Positions 40,716 through 49,177 of a DNA stretch of 64,000 nt are shown here, one piece after another. Within the stretch, counting starts at the first letter, position 1. Each line of letters starts with the position of its first letter. Source of the DNA: Nocardiopsis sp. TSRI0078. Lineage in GTDB: Bacteria; Actinomycetota; Actinomycetes; Streptosporangiales; Streptosporangiaceae. The position numbers and the translations under genes were made by a program. The notes beneath the pieces were generated by a model. That model searched no databases, had not been told where the DNA came from, and saw only the letters and a list, made by a program, of their open reading frames with translations. The stretch covers positions 148,053 through 212,052 of the forward strand of contig NZ_LWLB01000002.1 of assembly GCF_001905145.1 (NCBI RefSeq). The letters are read 5' to 3'.

Positions 40716-42161
40716 TCACACACGGTGCTCCTCGGCCCCCGCCCAGGTGGCGCGGTCGGTGCCCCAGAGTGTGGAGGGTCCGGCCCAGTTCCCGGGAGAC
40801 CCCTCGTAGTGGACCGGCGGAAGCGCGTGGCGCAGCGGCCCGTAGGGGGACGGGGTCTCGGTCAGCCAGTCGGCGGCCTCGTAGGCGCCTTCCCCGGCGG
40901 GTCCGGGGGTGATGCCGTGCAGCAGCCAGTCGGCGGTCCCCGCCAGTGAGAACCGCAGGAGGCGGCCTCGGCCGTCGCTCTGCCGTTCGGCCAGCGCCCG
41001 CAGCACCCCCGCGGCCAGCAGGTAACCGGTGCCATGGTCCAGAGCCTGGGCGGGCAGCGCGCCGGGGCGCCCCTCGGGGTCCGACTCGATCGCCGCGATG
41101 CCGCAGGCCGCCTGCACCAGGCTGTCGAACCCCCTCCGGCCGGCCCACGGGCCCGACCACCCCCAGGCGCACAACCGGGCGACGACCAGACCGGGGCGGC
41201 GGGCCATCAGCTCCTCGGCCGCCAGCCCGCGCCGGTCGAGGGATCCGGGCCGGTATCCGGTCACGACCACGTCGGCCGAGTCGAGCAGTCCCTCGAAGGC
41301 GCTCCGGCCCTCGGCCGAGTCCAGGTCCAGCAGAGTGGAGCGCTTGCCCGACCCGGTGTCGATGTGGCTGTCGGGGTCCTCCGGAAACCTCGGTGGGTCC
41401 ACGCGCAGCACGTCCGCGCCCAGCAGGGCGAGGGTGCGGGTGGCGACCGGACCGGCGATGACCCGCGTCAGGTCCAGGACACGCACCCCGGCGGCGGGCA
41501 AAGGGGCGGGCGGCAGCCGGCGCCCGCCGGACCCACCGGCCTCCTCCGCCTCGGCCAGGGGCCGCACGCACGCGGCGCCCCCCGCGCCCCGCTCAGGGGC
41601 GGGAGCCACGGCCACCGCCAGGCCGCCGGCGGCGTAGACCCTCTCCTGGGCCTCCAGGGCGGTGAGCTCCGCCAGCGCCTCGGCGAGCCGCCCGACCAGC
41701 GCCGCCCCGCGGTCATCCTCCGCCCCGGCGCCATCGCCTGCGGCACCGCCGTGCCCCCCACCGGCGTCCACGCCCACGGCGGCCAGCAGCCGGGCACGGT
41801 GGTGGGGGTAGTTCGCGTGGGTGCGCACCCACCCGTCGGCGGCTTCCCAAAAGCCCGACAGGGGCGCGAAGGGGGTCGGTCCGCGGCCGTTCACCAGCAG
41901 GTGCCGTTCGCTGACGAAAGCGGTGGCCACGGCGCCCTCGTCCACCCTCACCTCGGGGACGGCCCCTCCGTTGCGCGCGGCCAGCAGCTCGGCCGCCGCG
42001 AGCGAGCACACCCCGACCGTCGCGCGTGCGAGTTCACGCACGGGCAGTACGGCGGGGAGCACCTTGCCCGCACTCCGGTAGGAGACCTTCGCGGTCAGGT
42101 CCGCGGGTCCGCCGATCGCTTTCCACGCGTGGGCCGTCGTCGCATCGAGTTCGCTCGTCAT
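40716..42161 (-). CDS. CaiB/BaiF-type CoA transferase, permuted-looking layout
   Basis: A 481-residue protein. The motif that normally opens this family, VRVLDLTRVIAGPVATRTLA, begins here only at about residue 225, followed by LLGADVLRVDPPRFPED and VVTGYRPGSLDRRGLAAEEL. The first 220 residues include GFWEAADGWVRTHANYPHHR, which resembles the second half of typical members (normally DG.V.....). So the protein looks like an N-terminal degenerate copy fused to a complete first half, or a circular permutation. CaiB enzymes move CoA between carboxylic acids. ATG 42161 has AAGGG upstream. Confidence 0.8.
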   Translation of the reverse strand: MTSELDATTAHAWKAIGGPADLTAKVSYRSAGKVLPAVLPVRELARATVGVCSLAAAELLAARNGGAVPEVRVDEGAVATAFVSERHLLVNGRGPTPFAPLSGFWEAADGWVRTHANYPHHRARLLAAVGVDAGGGHGGAAGDGAGAEDDRGAALVGRLAEALAELTALEAQERVYAAGGLAVAVAPAPERGAGGAACVRPLAEAEEAGGSGGRRLPPAPLPAAGVRVLDLTRVIAGPVATRTLALLGADVLRVDPPRFPEDPDSHIDTGSGKRSTLLDLDSAEGRSAFEGLLDSADVVVTGYRPGSLDRRGLAAEELMARRPGLVVARLCAWGWSGPWAGRRGFDSLVQAACGIAAIESDPEGRPGALPAQALDHGTGYLLAAGVLRALAERQSDGRGRLLRFSLAGTADWLLHGITPGPAGEGAYEAADWLTETPSPYGPLRHALPPVHYEGSPGNWAGPSTLWGTDRATWAGAEEHRV

Positions 42162-42227
42162 GGCCCTTATATTCCCCACCCCGTCCTCACCGGTTCCGAA
42201 CCGGGGCCGGGCTAGGCGCGGCGGTAC

Positions 42228-43448
42228 CTACCTGCCGGATCCGGCCTGGACGCGGCGGCCCTCGGAGCGGGGGCCGTACCAGTCCAGGCACACGACGGTG
42301 GCGTCGTCGGCCAGGCGTCCGTTGCTGGCCTCGGTGACCGCGGCGGCCAGGACCCGTACGACCTCCCGGGGGTGTTCTCCGGCGGTGTCACGGATCAGGA
42401 GGGGCAGGTCGACGGTTTCCGCCTGGCGCTCCTGCATGCCGTCGGTGTAGAGGACGAGGCGGTCGCCGGGGCGCAGGTCGAGGTCCTGTACGTGGTAGGT
42501 GGTGGGGGCGGGGACGCCGAAGGGCAGGTTGATGTCCAGGCGCACCTCGTTCACCGTGCCCTCGCGCAGGAGCAGCGGCCAGGGGTGTCCGGCGTTGACG
42601 AGCTGTGCGCCGGTTCCGTCCAGGAAGACGCGCACCAACTGGCCGGTGGCCAGAGTGTGGCCACCGTGGTCGAGGAGGGCCTGGTGGGTCTGGCGGGCCT
42701 GCTCGACCAGGTCGGTGCCGGCGCGGCGGGCGCGGCGGGAGGCGTTGACCAGGAGGGTGGCCATGAGGGAGGCGTTGACGTCGTGGCCCATGGCGTCGGT
42801 GATGGACAGGTGCAGGGTGTCGTGATCGAGGGTGTAGTCGTAGGTGTCCCCTGCGACGGAGTCGGAGGGCACCAGGGCCGCGGCGAGGGCGAACTGCGCG
42901 GCTTCGCAGGAGGGCGCGCCGGGTAGGAGCTGGCGCTGGATCTCGGCGGCCAGGGTGACCGGGGTGGTGCGCCGGCCCCAGTGGTAGAGGTCGGTGAAAC
43001 GGCGGTCGGTGACGATGATGTACGCCAGCGCGTGCGCGGCCTCGTGGACCTCGTCCAGGGTCTCCTCGGTGACGTGCGGCAGGGTGAGCTCCAGGATGCC
43101 GATGGTGTCGCCGCGGTTGGTCACCGGGGCGAGCACCCGCTGTCCGCGCCCGCCGCCGGGGGCCCGCACCAGTTTCTGGGTGCGCAGTACCTGTTCGTAG
43201 GCGCTGCCGGCCAGCGGGATCTGATCGGTGTGGTGGTCGGTCCGCGTGGCGGCCGCTTCGTTGACCCGCACCACCTGCCGACCGATGTTGTCCACGAACA
43301 GGAACGACACCGTGTGCGCGTCGAACCGGTCGCGTAGATTGCGCGCCACCACATCGAGAGATGCCACCGGCGCCGCTTCCTCCGCCGCGGCGAGCACCTC
43401 CGCCAGCTCGATCCGGTCACCTGTCATCGTCGCTCCCATCGTCTTCAT
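42228..43448 (-). CDS. GAF-SpoIIE (PP2C-type) serine phosphatase
   Basis: A 406-residue cytosolic phosphatase. ATG 43448 has GAGG 7 nt upstream. A GAF-like sensor spans about residues 25-155 ([20 protein letters not shown], then [20 protein letters not shown]), followed by a SpoIIE domain: [53 protein letters not shown] and [19 protein letters not shown], with metal-binding Asp in AMGHD and YTDG. Such RsbU/RsbP-like phosphatases act on anti-anti-sigma factors; no kinase or STAS gene is adjacent. Confidence 0.9.
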   Translation of the reverse strand: MKTMGATMTGDRIELAEVLAAAEEAAPVASLDVVARNLRDRFDAHTVSFLFVDNIGRQVVRVNEAAATRTDHHTDQIPLAGSAYEQVLRTQKLVRAPGGGRGQRVLAPVTNRGDTIGILELTLPHVTEETLDEVHEAAHALAYIIVTDRRFTDLYHWGRRTTPVTLAAEIQRQLLPGAPSCEAAQFALAAALVPSDSVAGDTYDYTLDHDTLHLSITDAMGHDVNASLMATLLVNASRRARRAGTDLVEQARQTHQALLDHGGHTLATGQLVRVFLDGTGAQLVNAGHPWPLLLREGTVNEVRLDINLPFGVPAPTTYHVQDLDLRPGDRLVLYTDGMQERQAETVDLPLLIRDTAGEHPREVVRVLAAAVTEASNGRLADDATVVCLDWYGPRSEGRRVQAGSGR

Positions 43449-43523
43449 GCACATGCCTCAATCTGGCCACGGGCATCATTTACCTCTGCTACACCGGTGG
43501 CAACTTACGCAATAGGCGCTCAC

Positions 43524-43544
43524 CTCAGCCCCGGCTACGCTGAG
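43524..43544 (+). promoter_or_regulatory. Small stem-loop in AT-rich gap
   Basis: CTCAGC-N9-GCTGAG stem in the 423-bp gap 43449-43871. The gap is otherwise without a credible gene; its AT-rich left part probably contains the phosphatase promoter. Confidence 0.25.
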
Positions 43545-43766
43545 CCACAAGTATGGGGCCGATCGATGTTTGCCTGCCGCAGGGCGGGTAGGGAGGCGGG
43601 TGCGTACCTGCGCGCCCCGTGGGCCACGGGGGGCGGCTTCCACGGCCGTGTGGCTCCGGGAGGATACGGCGCGGGTGCGGGGGTCGGGCGCCGACGGGGG
43701 GTTGAGCGCGCGGCCCGCGCCGGACCGCCGGTATCGGGGGGTCCGCGGGGTCCGGCGAGATGCGAG

Positions 43767-43799
43767 AGCCCCCGCGCGACCAAGCCTCGCGCGGGGGCT
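43767..43799. terminator. Strong intrinsic terminator, 13-bp stem
   Basis: AGCCCCCGCGCGA and TCGCGCGGGGGCT pair perfectly around a 7-nt loop and are followed by TT on the plus strand. It lies 73 bp past the end of the minus-strand MazG-like gene and may also end a plus-strand transcript from the gap. Confidence 0.75.
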
Positions 43800-43871
43800 T
43801 TGCTCGATTCGCCTCTGACAGGGGGAGGGACGGGATGCGCCGGAAACCGGCAACGGAAGCCCCTCCGGCCC

Positions 43872-44213
43872 TCAACGTTCGGCTCTGTCGCCTGCGCTGC
43901 CCTGTTCCAACCGATGGCTGAGCTCATCCATCGTCTGCTCGAACGCGGCCTCCAGATCGATGGCGTAGGCATCGGCGAGCGCGATCAGCGACCACAGGCA
44001 GTCGGCCAGCCCGTGTTCGGGGGCCGCGCCGAGGTCGGGATGCGGGCGCACCCCGGCTTTACCCCGCACGAGTTTGGCCAGGTCACCGATGTCTCCGACC
44101 AGCCCCAAAGCGAGCTCTTCCGGCGTCCATGGCCGACCGAACCGCTCGGTGTCACGGGCGGCGTAGAGCTCGGCCACGGCCCGGGCTTTCGGCTGCATCG
44201 TTGCGAAGTCCAC
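43872..44213 (-). CDS. MazG-like nucleotide pyrophosphohydrolase
   Basis: A 113-residue all-alpha NTP-PPase of the MazG-like group, GTG 44213 (ATG 44198 possible). Motifs: RPWTPEELALGLVGDIGDLA has the E..D acidic helix, then HGLADCLWSLIALADAYAID carries the second D...D pattern (ADCLWSLIALAD). The usual EExxE is reduced here to a GDIGD version, so catalytic competence is uncertain. These house-cleaning enzymes hydrolyse non-canonical NTPs. Monocistronic, with a strong terminator downstream. A longer frame to 44366 is probably untranslated. Confidence 0.7.
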   Translation of the reverse strand: MDFATMQPKARAVAELYAARDTERFGRPWTPEELALGLVGDIGDLAKLVRGKAGVRPHPDLGAAPEHGLADCLWSLIALADAYAIDLEAAFEQTMDELSHRLEQGSAGDRAER

Positions 44214-44434
44214 CGATCCAGTATCCAGCGCAGGACGAACGCCCGTAGGCCGACCCCGCAGCGGGACACCACCAGAGCCCCGCTGCGGCACTTGGTTAAC
44301 GGCCCCGACGCCGGGCGCCTCCGGAGGCCGGGACAGGTGGAGGCCGGTGACCGGATGTCCGGTCACCGGCCTCCACCGGATGGGCGTACGAGAGCGGGGA
44401 CCGCACGCTCCACCGCTCGTGCTGGGGCGGTTCT

Positions 44435-44965
44435 TTACCAGAGGTGGTCGACGATGATCTCGGCGTCCTCGATCTGGTGCTGGTAGCGGTCGGGGTAGGC
44501 CGAGCGCTGGACGTCCTGGGCGACCTCGCCCAGGGGGGTGTCGTCCCAGCTGCCGTCGGGGTAGACGCGGTTCAGCTCGTCGAAGAAGGCGTTGGTGGCC
44601 CAGGTGGGGTCCAGGCGCTGCTCCTGGGAGCCGTAGTGGTCGCGCTGCTGGAACAGGCCGACACTGTCACGGTCGCCCCAGTCGAGGTTGTCCAGGTGGG
44701 TCTCGACGATGGAGGTGGCGACCGCGATGGTGGCGGCGTCCTCGTCCAGGTCGCGGTCCTGGGCCGCCTCGACCATCGCGCGGGCGTTGTCGACGTGCTC
44801 GTCGGTCATGTGGCCGGCCATGTCGTCGTTCAACTCGTCGTTGAGGATGGCGGCGATCTCCTTGTCGGTGTCCGCGGCGGCCACGCCCGGTCCGGCCAGG
44901 AGCAGCCCCGCGGTGACCAGGAGGCCGGAGGTCGCGGTAAACGTCAACTTTGGTATCGATCTCAT
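44435..44965 (-). CDS. Secreted lysozyme-like (transglycosylase-fold) protein
   Basis: A 176-residue exported protein. Sec signal: MRSIPKLTF, hydrophobic ATSGLLVTAGLLLAG, cleavage around VAAADT. Mature part: EHVDNARAMVEAAQDRDL, then IAVATSIVETHLDNLDWGDR, DSVGLFQQRDHYGSQEQRLD, PTWATNAFFDELNRV and VAQDVQRSAYPDRYQHQIED. The ..GDRDS.GLFQQR and AVQRSAYPD.Y signatures belong to a known actinobacterial lytic-transglycosylase-like domain; Glu in SIVETHL is the candidate catalytic acid. Probably cell-wall remodelling. The 5' region overlaps an AT-rich patch. Confidence 0.82.
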   Translation of the reverse strand: MRSIPKLTFTATSGLLVTAGLLLAGPGVAAADTDKEIAAILNDELNDDMAGHMTDEHVDNARAMVEAAQDRDLDEDAATIAVATSIVETHLDNLDWGDRDSVGLFQQRDHYGSQEQRLDPTWATNAFFDELNRVYPDGSWDDTPLGEVAQDVQRSAYPDRYQHQIEDAEIIVDHLW

Positions 44966-45194
44966 AAAGTTCACCCGTGCAACGTATGCGATGACCAGCG
45001 CTTTTGGAGTGTTTGAAACCACTCCCACGGGGTGGGAAAGACAACACCAAACCTGAGCAACCCCCTGGTCAGACGGCATGAGGCCCGCTCCCGTCCCCTG
45101 GCCCGACCGCGCGAACCGACGGCAAGGCCCACGGACGCGGGACCGTGCGAACCTGGTGACCCGCCCCAGTCCTTCCGCCCCACAGGAGCCGCCC

Positions 45195-45725
45195 GTGCGC
45201 TGGACCGTCCACTCCGAGAAGAGCCTCTACACCGACCCGTGGATCGACGTGCGGGCCGCCGACGTCGAACTCCCCGACGGGCACAGGTTCGACCACCGCC
45301 TCGTGCGACGCCCGCCCGGCGCCGGGGCCGTGGTCCGCGACGGCCAGGGGCGCGTGCTGCTGCTGTGGCGGCACCGGTTCATCACCGACACCTGGGGCTA
45401 TGAGATCCCCATGGGCGGTGTGCAGCCGGGGGAGAGCCCCGAACAGGCGGCCGCCCGCGAGGTACGTGAGGAGACCGGGTGGAGGACGGGACCGCTGCGC
45501 CCGCTGGTGTACACCCAGCCCTCCAGCGGACTCATGGACAGCGAGCACCACGTGTTCGTCGCCGACACGGCGGAACGGGCGGGTGAGCCCGAGGACACCT
45601 GGGAGGCCGAGCGCGTGGAGTGGGTGGCGCTGGACCGGACCCCCGACCTGGTGCGGGAGAGGCTCCTGGTGAGCGGTACCTCGATGAGCGCGCTGCTGTA
45701 CCTGTACGCCACCGGGCCGCGGTGA
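45195..45725 (+). CDS. NUDIX hydrolase (ADP-ribose pyrophosphatase-like)
   Basis: A 176-residue hydrolase; GTG 45195 has AGGAG 7 nt upstream. Nudix box: GGVQPGESPEQAAAREVREE then TGW, with all catalytic Glu present. N-terminal strands VRWTVHSEKSLYTDPWIDVR and GAGAVVRDGQGRVLLLWRHR, C-terminal VEWVALDRTPDLVRERLL. The layout matches ADP-ribose/sugar nucleotide pyrophosphatases. Cytosolic. Divergent from the secreted lysozyme-like gene. Confidence 0.9.
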   Translation: MRWTVHSEKSLYTDPWIDVRAADVELPDGHRFDHRLVRRPPGAGAVVRDGQGRVLLLWRHRFITDTWGYEIPMGGVQPGESPEQAAAREVREETGWRTGPLRPLVYTQPSSGLMDSEHHVFVADTAERAGEPEDTWEAERVEWVALDRTPDLVRERLLVSGTSMSALLYLYATGPR

Positions 45726-45801
45726 GAGCGGCCCCGCCCACGGCCGCACGCCCCGGGAAAACCGGTCGCCGCACCAGGACCACCGCGCTACCGTGCGGGT
45801 C

Positions 45802-46358
45802 ATGGCACCCACCCGCAGGCACTGGCGCACCCCGGACCTGGCCCAGACCATGGACGCGATCGGCGCGCAGACCGACCAAGCCTGGTCTGAGGCATGCGCG
45901 CGGTGGGACGCCCGCCCCGGCACCGACCAGGAGCACGACCTGGCCGAACTGGTGCTCTGCGACCCCGGACAGTTCCCGTGGCGGGTGGTCGACGCGGCCC
46001 TGGACCGCCTGGTGTGCCCCGGGTGCGGGCGGGCGCTGGGCTCGGGCGAGCGGGGGTGCGGGCCCTGCGACCTGGCCGACGGGCACCGGTACCTGGCCCG
46101 CGTGCTCGCTGCCCGGCCGTACCCCCGGGCAGCGAGCACGCGCTACGGGTGGACTCGGTGGTGGTGCGCCAGTGGTACCGGCACCCGGCCGCGGTGGTGT
46201 GCGGCTGGGAACTGTCCCTGCCCCACATCCACCGGGGCCGCCCGCCCACGGGGGCGCAGGCGCGCGCCGCCAAGGCCCGCATCGACCACCTCACCGGCCA
46301 CCAGCCGCGCACCGTGGCCCCCTACGGGGAGCTGGAGGACCTCACCGCAGGCGCCTGA
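45802..46358 (+). pseudogene. Zinc-ribbon hypothetical protein interrupted by frameshift
   Basis: Codons from ATG 45802 read MAPTRRHWRTPDLAQTMDAI, then EHDLAELVLCDPGQFPWRVV, a four-Cys ribbon VCPGCGRALGSGERGCGPCD and HRYLARVLAARPYP. Near 46122 the coding signal moves to another frame: GSEHALRVDSVVVRQWYRHP, VVCGWELSLPHIHRGRPP and LTGHQPRTVAPYGELEDL, stopping at 46358. One additional C in the CCCCC run at 46122-46126 would restore a single 186-residue protein. It may be a real mutation, phase variation or a sequence error. TACCGT lies 7 nt before the ATG. Family unknown. Confidence 0.65.
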
Positions 46359-46372
46359 ACCCCCGTGCGCCC

Positions 46373-46777
46373 TCAGCGCATCAGCTCCAGTTTCCCGGTG
46401 AGCCTGTTGACGTCCTTGCGCGGACCGAGGAGGGCCAGCCCCACGTACTCCACGTCCCGTGACTGGGTGGTCGCCAGCGCGTCCAGGTACTCCATGTAGT
46501 CGCGCGAGCGGCGGGCCACCTCGTTGAACCCCACCACCGTCAGCCCCTGCTCGTCGGCTCCGGCCTTGAGCCGGCGCAGCTGCTCCCCGGAGGCCACCAG
46601 GGTCGGCACCGGGTGCGGGTTGAGCCCGGCGTGCACCCCGCCGTCCGCGTCCTTGCCGTCGGCGGCCAGCGAGTTCTCCAACCGTCCTCCCAGCGCCAGG
46701 CCGAGCACCGCCCCGGCGTTGGCGGCCAGCGCGGGCTCCAGCCCCTGGCGCAGGACGACGACGATCTTGGTGGACAT
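46373..46777 (-). CDS. DUF2000 family protein
   Basis: A 134-residue protein from ATG 46777. Pattern: STKIVVVLRQGLEPALAANA, AVLGLALGGRLENSLAADG, VPTLVASGEQLRRLKAGADE and GLTVVGFNEVARRSRDYMEY. DUF2000 proteins have a PTH2-like fold and are frequently next to Lrp/AsnC regulators, as here (divergent gene at 46891). Probable small-molecule or tRNA-related role, not shown. A GAACGGTTC palindrome at 46808-46816 lies in the shared control region. Confidence 0.82.
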   Translation of the reverse strand: MSTKIVVVLRQGLEPALAANAGAVLGLALGGRLENSLAADGKDADGGVHAGLNPHPVPTLVASGEQLRRLKAGADEQGLTVVGFNEVARRSRDYMEYLDALATTQSRDVEYVGLALLGPRKDVNRLTGKLELMR

Positions 46778-46890
46778 CCCATGACTAACCCCGTTCATAT
46801 GGCGTGTGAACGGTTCAGAACCTAGACACGCGGGCAACGCCACAGCGGTGGCGCCGAACACTATTCGGCAGGGGTTCTAGTGTGGGACCC

Positions 46891-47346
46891 ATGGACGAAC
46901 TTGATTCGGCGATCGTGCGCGAACTCCAATAGGATGCCCGGCAGACCAACCGCGCCCTGGCCCACACACTCGGCGTGGCGCCCTCCACATGTCTGGAGCG
47001 CGTACGTCTGCTGCACCAGCGCGGCGTCATCCGCGGCTACCACGCCGACATCGATCCGGCCGCGCTCAACCGCCGGGTGGAGGCGTTCGTCTCGGTCCAG
47101 CTGCGCCCGCCCAGCCGCCAGGCCATCGAGGGCTTCAAGGCCGCGATGTTCGCCCTGCCCCAGGTGATGGCGGTCTACGTCGTGGCGGGGGAGCAGGACT
47201 TCCTGGTGCACGTGTCCGTGCCCTCCCTGGACGCGCTGCACAGCTTCCTCATCGACCGGCTCACCCAGCGCCGCGAGGTGGCCGGCTTCCGCAGCCAGAT
47301 CATCTACGACAGCGTCCGCAAGAACGTCGCCGAGCCCCTGGAGTGA
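46891..47346 (+). pseudogene. Lrp/AsnC regulator with in-frame TAG at codon 14
   Basis: Translation from ATG 46891 gives MDELDSAIVRELQ, then TAG (46930-46932), then DARQTNRALAHTLGVAPSTC, LERVRLLHQRGVIRGYHADI and a complete RAM effector domain (VYVVAGEQDFLVHVSVPSLD). The family usually has a Gln, Lys or Glu codon at this place, so a single CAG or AAG to TAG change is likely. The promoter-like TAGTGT 7 nt before the ATG is preserved. The next in-frame start (GTG 46975) would delete half of the helix-turn-helix. Either a recent pseudogene or readthrough. Confidence 0.75.
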
Positions 47347-47421
47347 AGGACGGGAACCCTGTGGCACACTCCCACGTCCAAAACCCGACGACCCATCAAG
47401 AAAAGCCACGGAAGGTGACAC

Positions 47422-47598
47422 ATGAGCAGGAAGAGCAACAACCTCGGGCTCGGTCTGGCACTGGGAGTCTGCTTCGGCACCGCCTTCGGTACCCTCATGG
47501 ACAACCTGGCGGTGGGCGTCGCCCTGGGCATCAGCCTGGGCCTGGTCTTCGGCATGACCACCGGCAAGAAGAGCGACACCGGTCACACAGGGGACTAG
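47422..47598 (+). CDS. Small two-helix membrane protein, 58 aa
   Basis: ATG 47422 has GAAGGTG upstream. Sequence: MSRKSNNLGLGLALGVCFGT, then AFGTLMDNLAVGVALGISLG and LVFGMTTGKKSDTGHTGD. Two hydrophobic segments with Gly every fourth residue (glycine zipper) and a basic N-terminus. Similar short proteins are widespread in Gram-positives, function unknown. It lies 75 bp after the AsnC gene and 190 bp before narK. Confidence 0.7.
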   Translation: MSRKSNNLGLGLALGVCFGTAFGTLMDNLAVGVALGISLGLVFGMTTGKKSDTGHTGD

Positions 47599-47686
47599 CC
47601 TCCCGGGTGGCGCTCACCACACCCCCGCCCCTCCCCACCCTCCCACCAGGTACGACAGGGGTCCTCACCGAGGTCACACACCCCGG

Positions 47687-47713
47687 GTGAGGCGACTGTT
47701 TCCCGTGTGTTAC
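47687..47713 (-). promoter_or_regulatory. GlnR-like box upstream of narK
   Basis: Read on the minus strand: GTAAC-N6-GAAAC-N6-CTCAC (47713 to 47687). The first two elements exactly match the streptomycete GlnR consensus gTnAC-n6-GaAAC; the third differs at one base. It lies 75 bp before the narK start, as expected for nitrogen control. Confidence 0.6.
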
Positions 47714-47788
47714 GACTGGACACCTCCAGGCAATGAGGCGTTCCTACCTTGGGCTTCGTCCGCAGCCGTCGAACAGGAAGGCCCGGTC

Positions 47789-49177
47789 GTGACCTCCGAG
47801 GCTGGCCCACGCGCACCGCGTACCGGTAAGAGCTGGATCACCCACTGGAACCCCGAGGACGAGGGCTTCTGGAACAACACGGGACGCGCCGTCGCCCGCC
47901 GCAACCTGTGGGCCTCGATCTTCTCCGAGCACATCGGCTTCTCCGTGTGGAGCCTGTGGTCGGTCCTGGTGCTGTTCATGACCCCGGCGACCGGCTTCGA
48001 CTGGTCCGCCGAACAGAAGTTCCTCCTGGTCTCCGTCGTCTCCCTGGTCGGCGCCGTCCTGCGGGTCCCCTACACCCTGGCCGTACCGATCTTCGGCGGC
48101 CGCAACTGGACGATCATCTCCGCCGGCCTGCTGCTCGTCCCCACACTCCTGGCCGTCCACCTCATCCAGAACCCCGACACGCCCTACTGGCTGTTCGTGC
48201 TCCTGGGCGCCACCGCCGGATTCGGCGGGGGCAACTTCTCCTCCTCCATGGCCAACATCAACTTCTACTTCCCCGAGAAGGAGAAGGGATGGGCCCTGGG
48301 CATGAACGCCGGCGGCGGCAACATCGGCGTGGCCACCGTCCAACTGGTGGGCCTGGGTATCATCGCCCTGTTCACCCTCCAGGCCGGACACCTCGTACCG
48401 CTGATCTACGTGCCCCTCCTGCTCCTGGCCATCTGGGTGGCCGCACGGCACATGAACAACCTCTCCAGCGCCCGCACCGACGTCTCCGCCCAGCTCGCCG
48501 CCACCAGGGACCGCCACTTCTGGATCATGTCCTTCCTCTACGTCGGCACGTTCGGCTCCTTCATCGGCTTCGGATTCGCCTTCGGCCTGCTTCTGCAGAA
48601 CCAGTTCGGACTGGACCCCCTCCAGGCGGCCTCCATCACCTTCCTGGGCCCGGCCATCGGCTCCCTCATCCGCCCCCTGGGCGGCAAACTGGCCGACCGC
48701 ATCGGCGGAGCACGGGTCACCCTGTGCAACTTCCTGGCGATGGTGGCCGGAACCGGCGTGGTCGTGGCGGCCATCAACGCCGACTCCCTGCCCCTGTTCG
48801 TCACCGCGTTCGGCGTCGTGTTCGTCCTCACCGGCATCGGCAACGGCTCCACCTACAAGATGATCCCCTCCATCTACGCCGCCAAGGCCCAGAACGCCAT
48901 CTCCCAGGGCACACCACCCCAACAGGCCCACTCCTACAACAAGCGCATCGCCAGCTCCATGCTCGGCCTGATCGGCGCCATGGGAGCCCTGGGCGGCGTC
49001 GGCATCAACCTGGTCTTTCGCGAGTCCTTCCGCCTCACCGAGTCCGCGGCCCCCGGCTTCATCGCCTTCGGCGCCTTCTACCTGGTCTGCGCCGCCCTCA
49101 CCTGGGCCGTCTACCTGCGCCGCCCCGCCCGCACCGCCGCACCCGCCGCCGACCACGCGAAGAGCAGCACACGATGA
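47789..49177 (+). CDS. narK: NarK-type nitrate/nitrite transporter
   Basis: A 462-residue, 12-TM MFS protein. GTG 47789 has GGAAG about 9 nt upstream. The nitrate signature GGGNFSSSMANINFYFPEKE and GWALGMNAGGGNIGVA in TM5 and its partner GIGNGSTYKMIPSIYAA in TM11 are both present, with the Arg of TM2 (VLRVPYTLAVPIFGGRN). It imports nitrate, or exchanges nitrate for nitrite. It overlaps the nitrate reductase gene, so they are co-translated. The N-terminal 40 residues are cytoplasmic. Confidence 0.93.
   Translation: MTSEAGPRAPRTGKSWITHWNPEDEGFWNNTGRAVARRNLWASIFSEHIGFSVWSLWSVLVLFMTPATGFDWSAEQKFLLVSVVSLVGAVLRVPYTLAVPIFGGRNWTIISAGLLLVPTLLAVHLIQNPDTPYWLFVLLGATAGFGGGNFSSSMANINFYFPEKEKGWALGMNAGGGNIGVATVQLVGLGIIALFTLQAGHLVPLIYVPLLLLAIWVAARHMNNLSSARTDVSAQLAATRDRHFWIMSFLYVGTFGSFIGFGFAFGLLLQNQFGLDPLQAASITFLGPAIGSLIRPLGGKLADRIGGARVTLCNFLAMVAGTGVVVAAINADSLPLFVTAFGVVFVLTGIGNGSTYKMIPSIYAAKAQNAISQGTPPQQAHSYNKRIASSMLGLIGAMGALGGVGINLVFRESFRLTESAAPGFIAFGAFYLVCAALTWAVYLRRPARTAAPAADHAKSSTR

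Noticed and set aside
41034..42215. Plus-strand frame antisense to the CoA transferase
   Set aside because: No recognisable motifs; the minus strand has a good CoA transferase.
43497..44486. Plus-strand 329-codon frame through the MazG-like region
   Set aside because: It runs through a strong terminator and antisense to the MazG-like gene, and the translation is low complexity.
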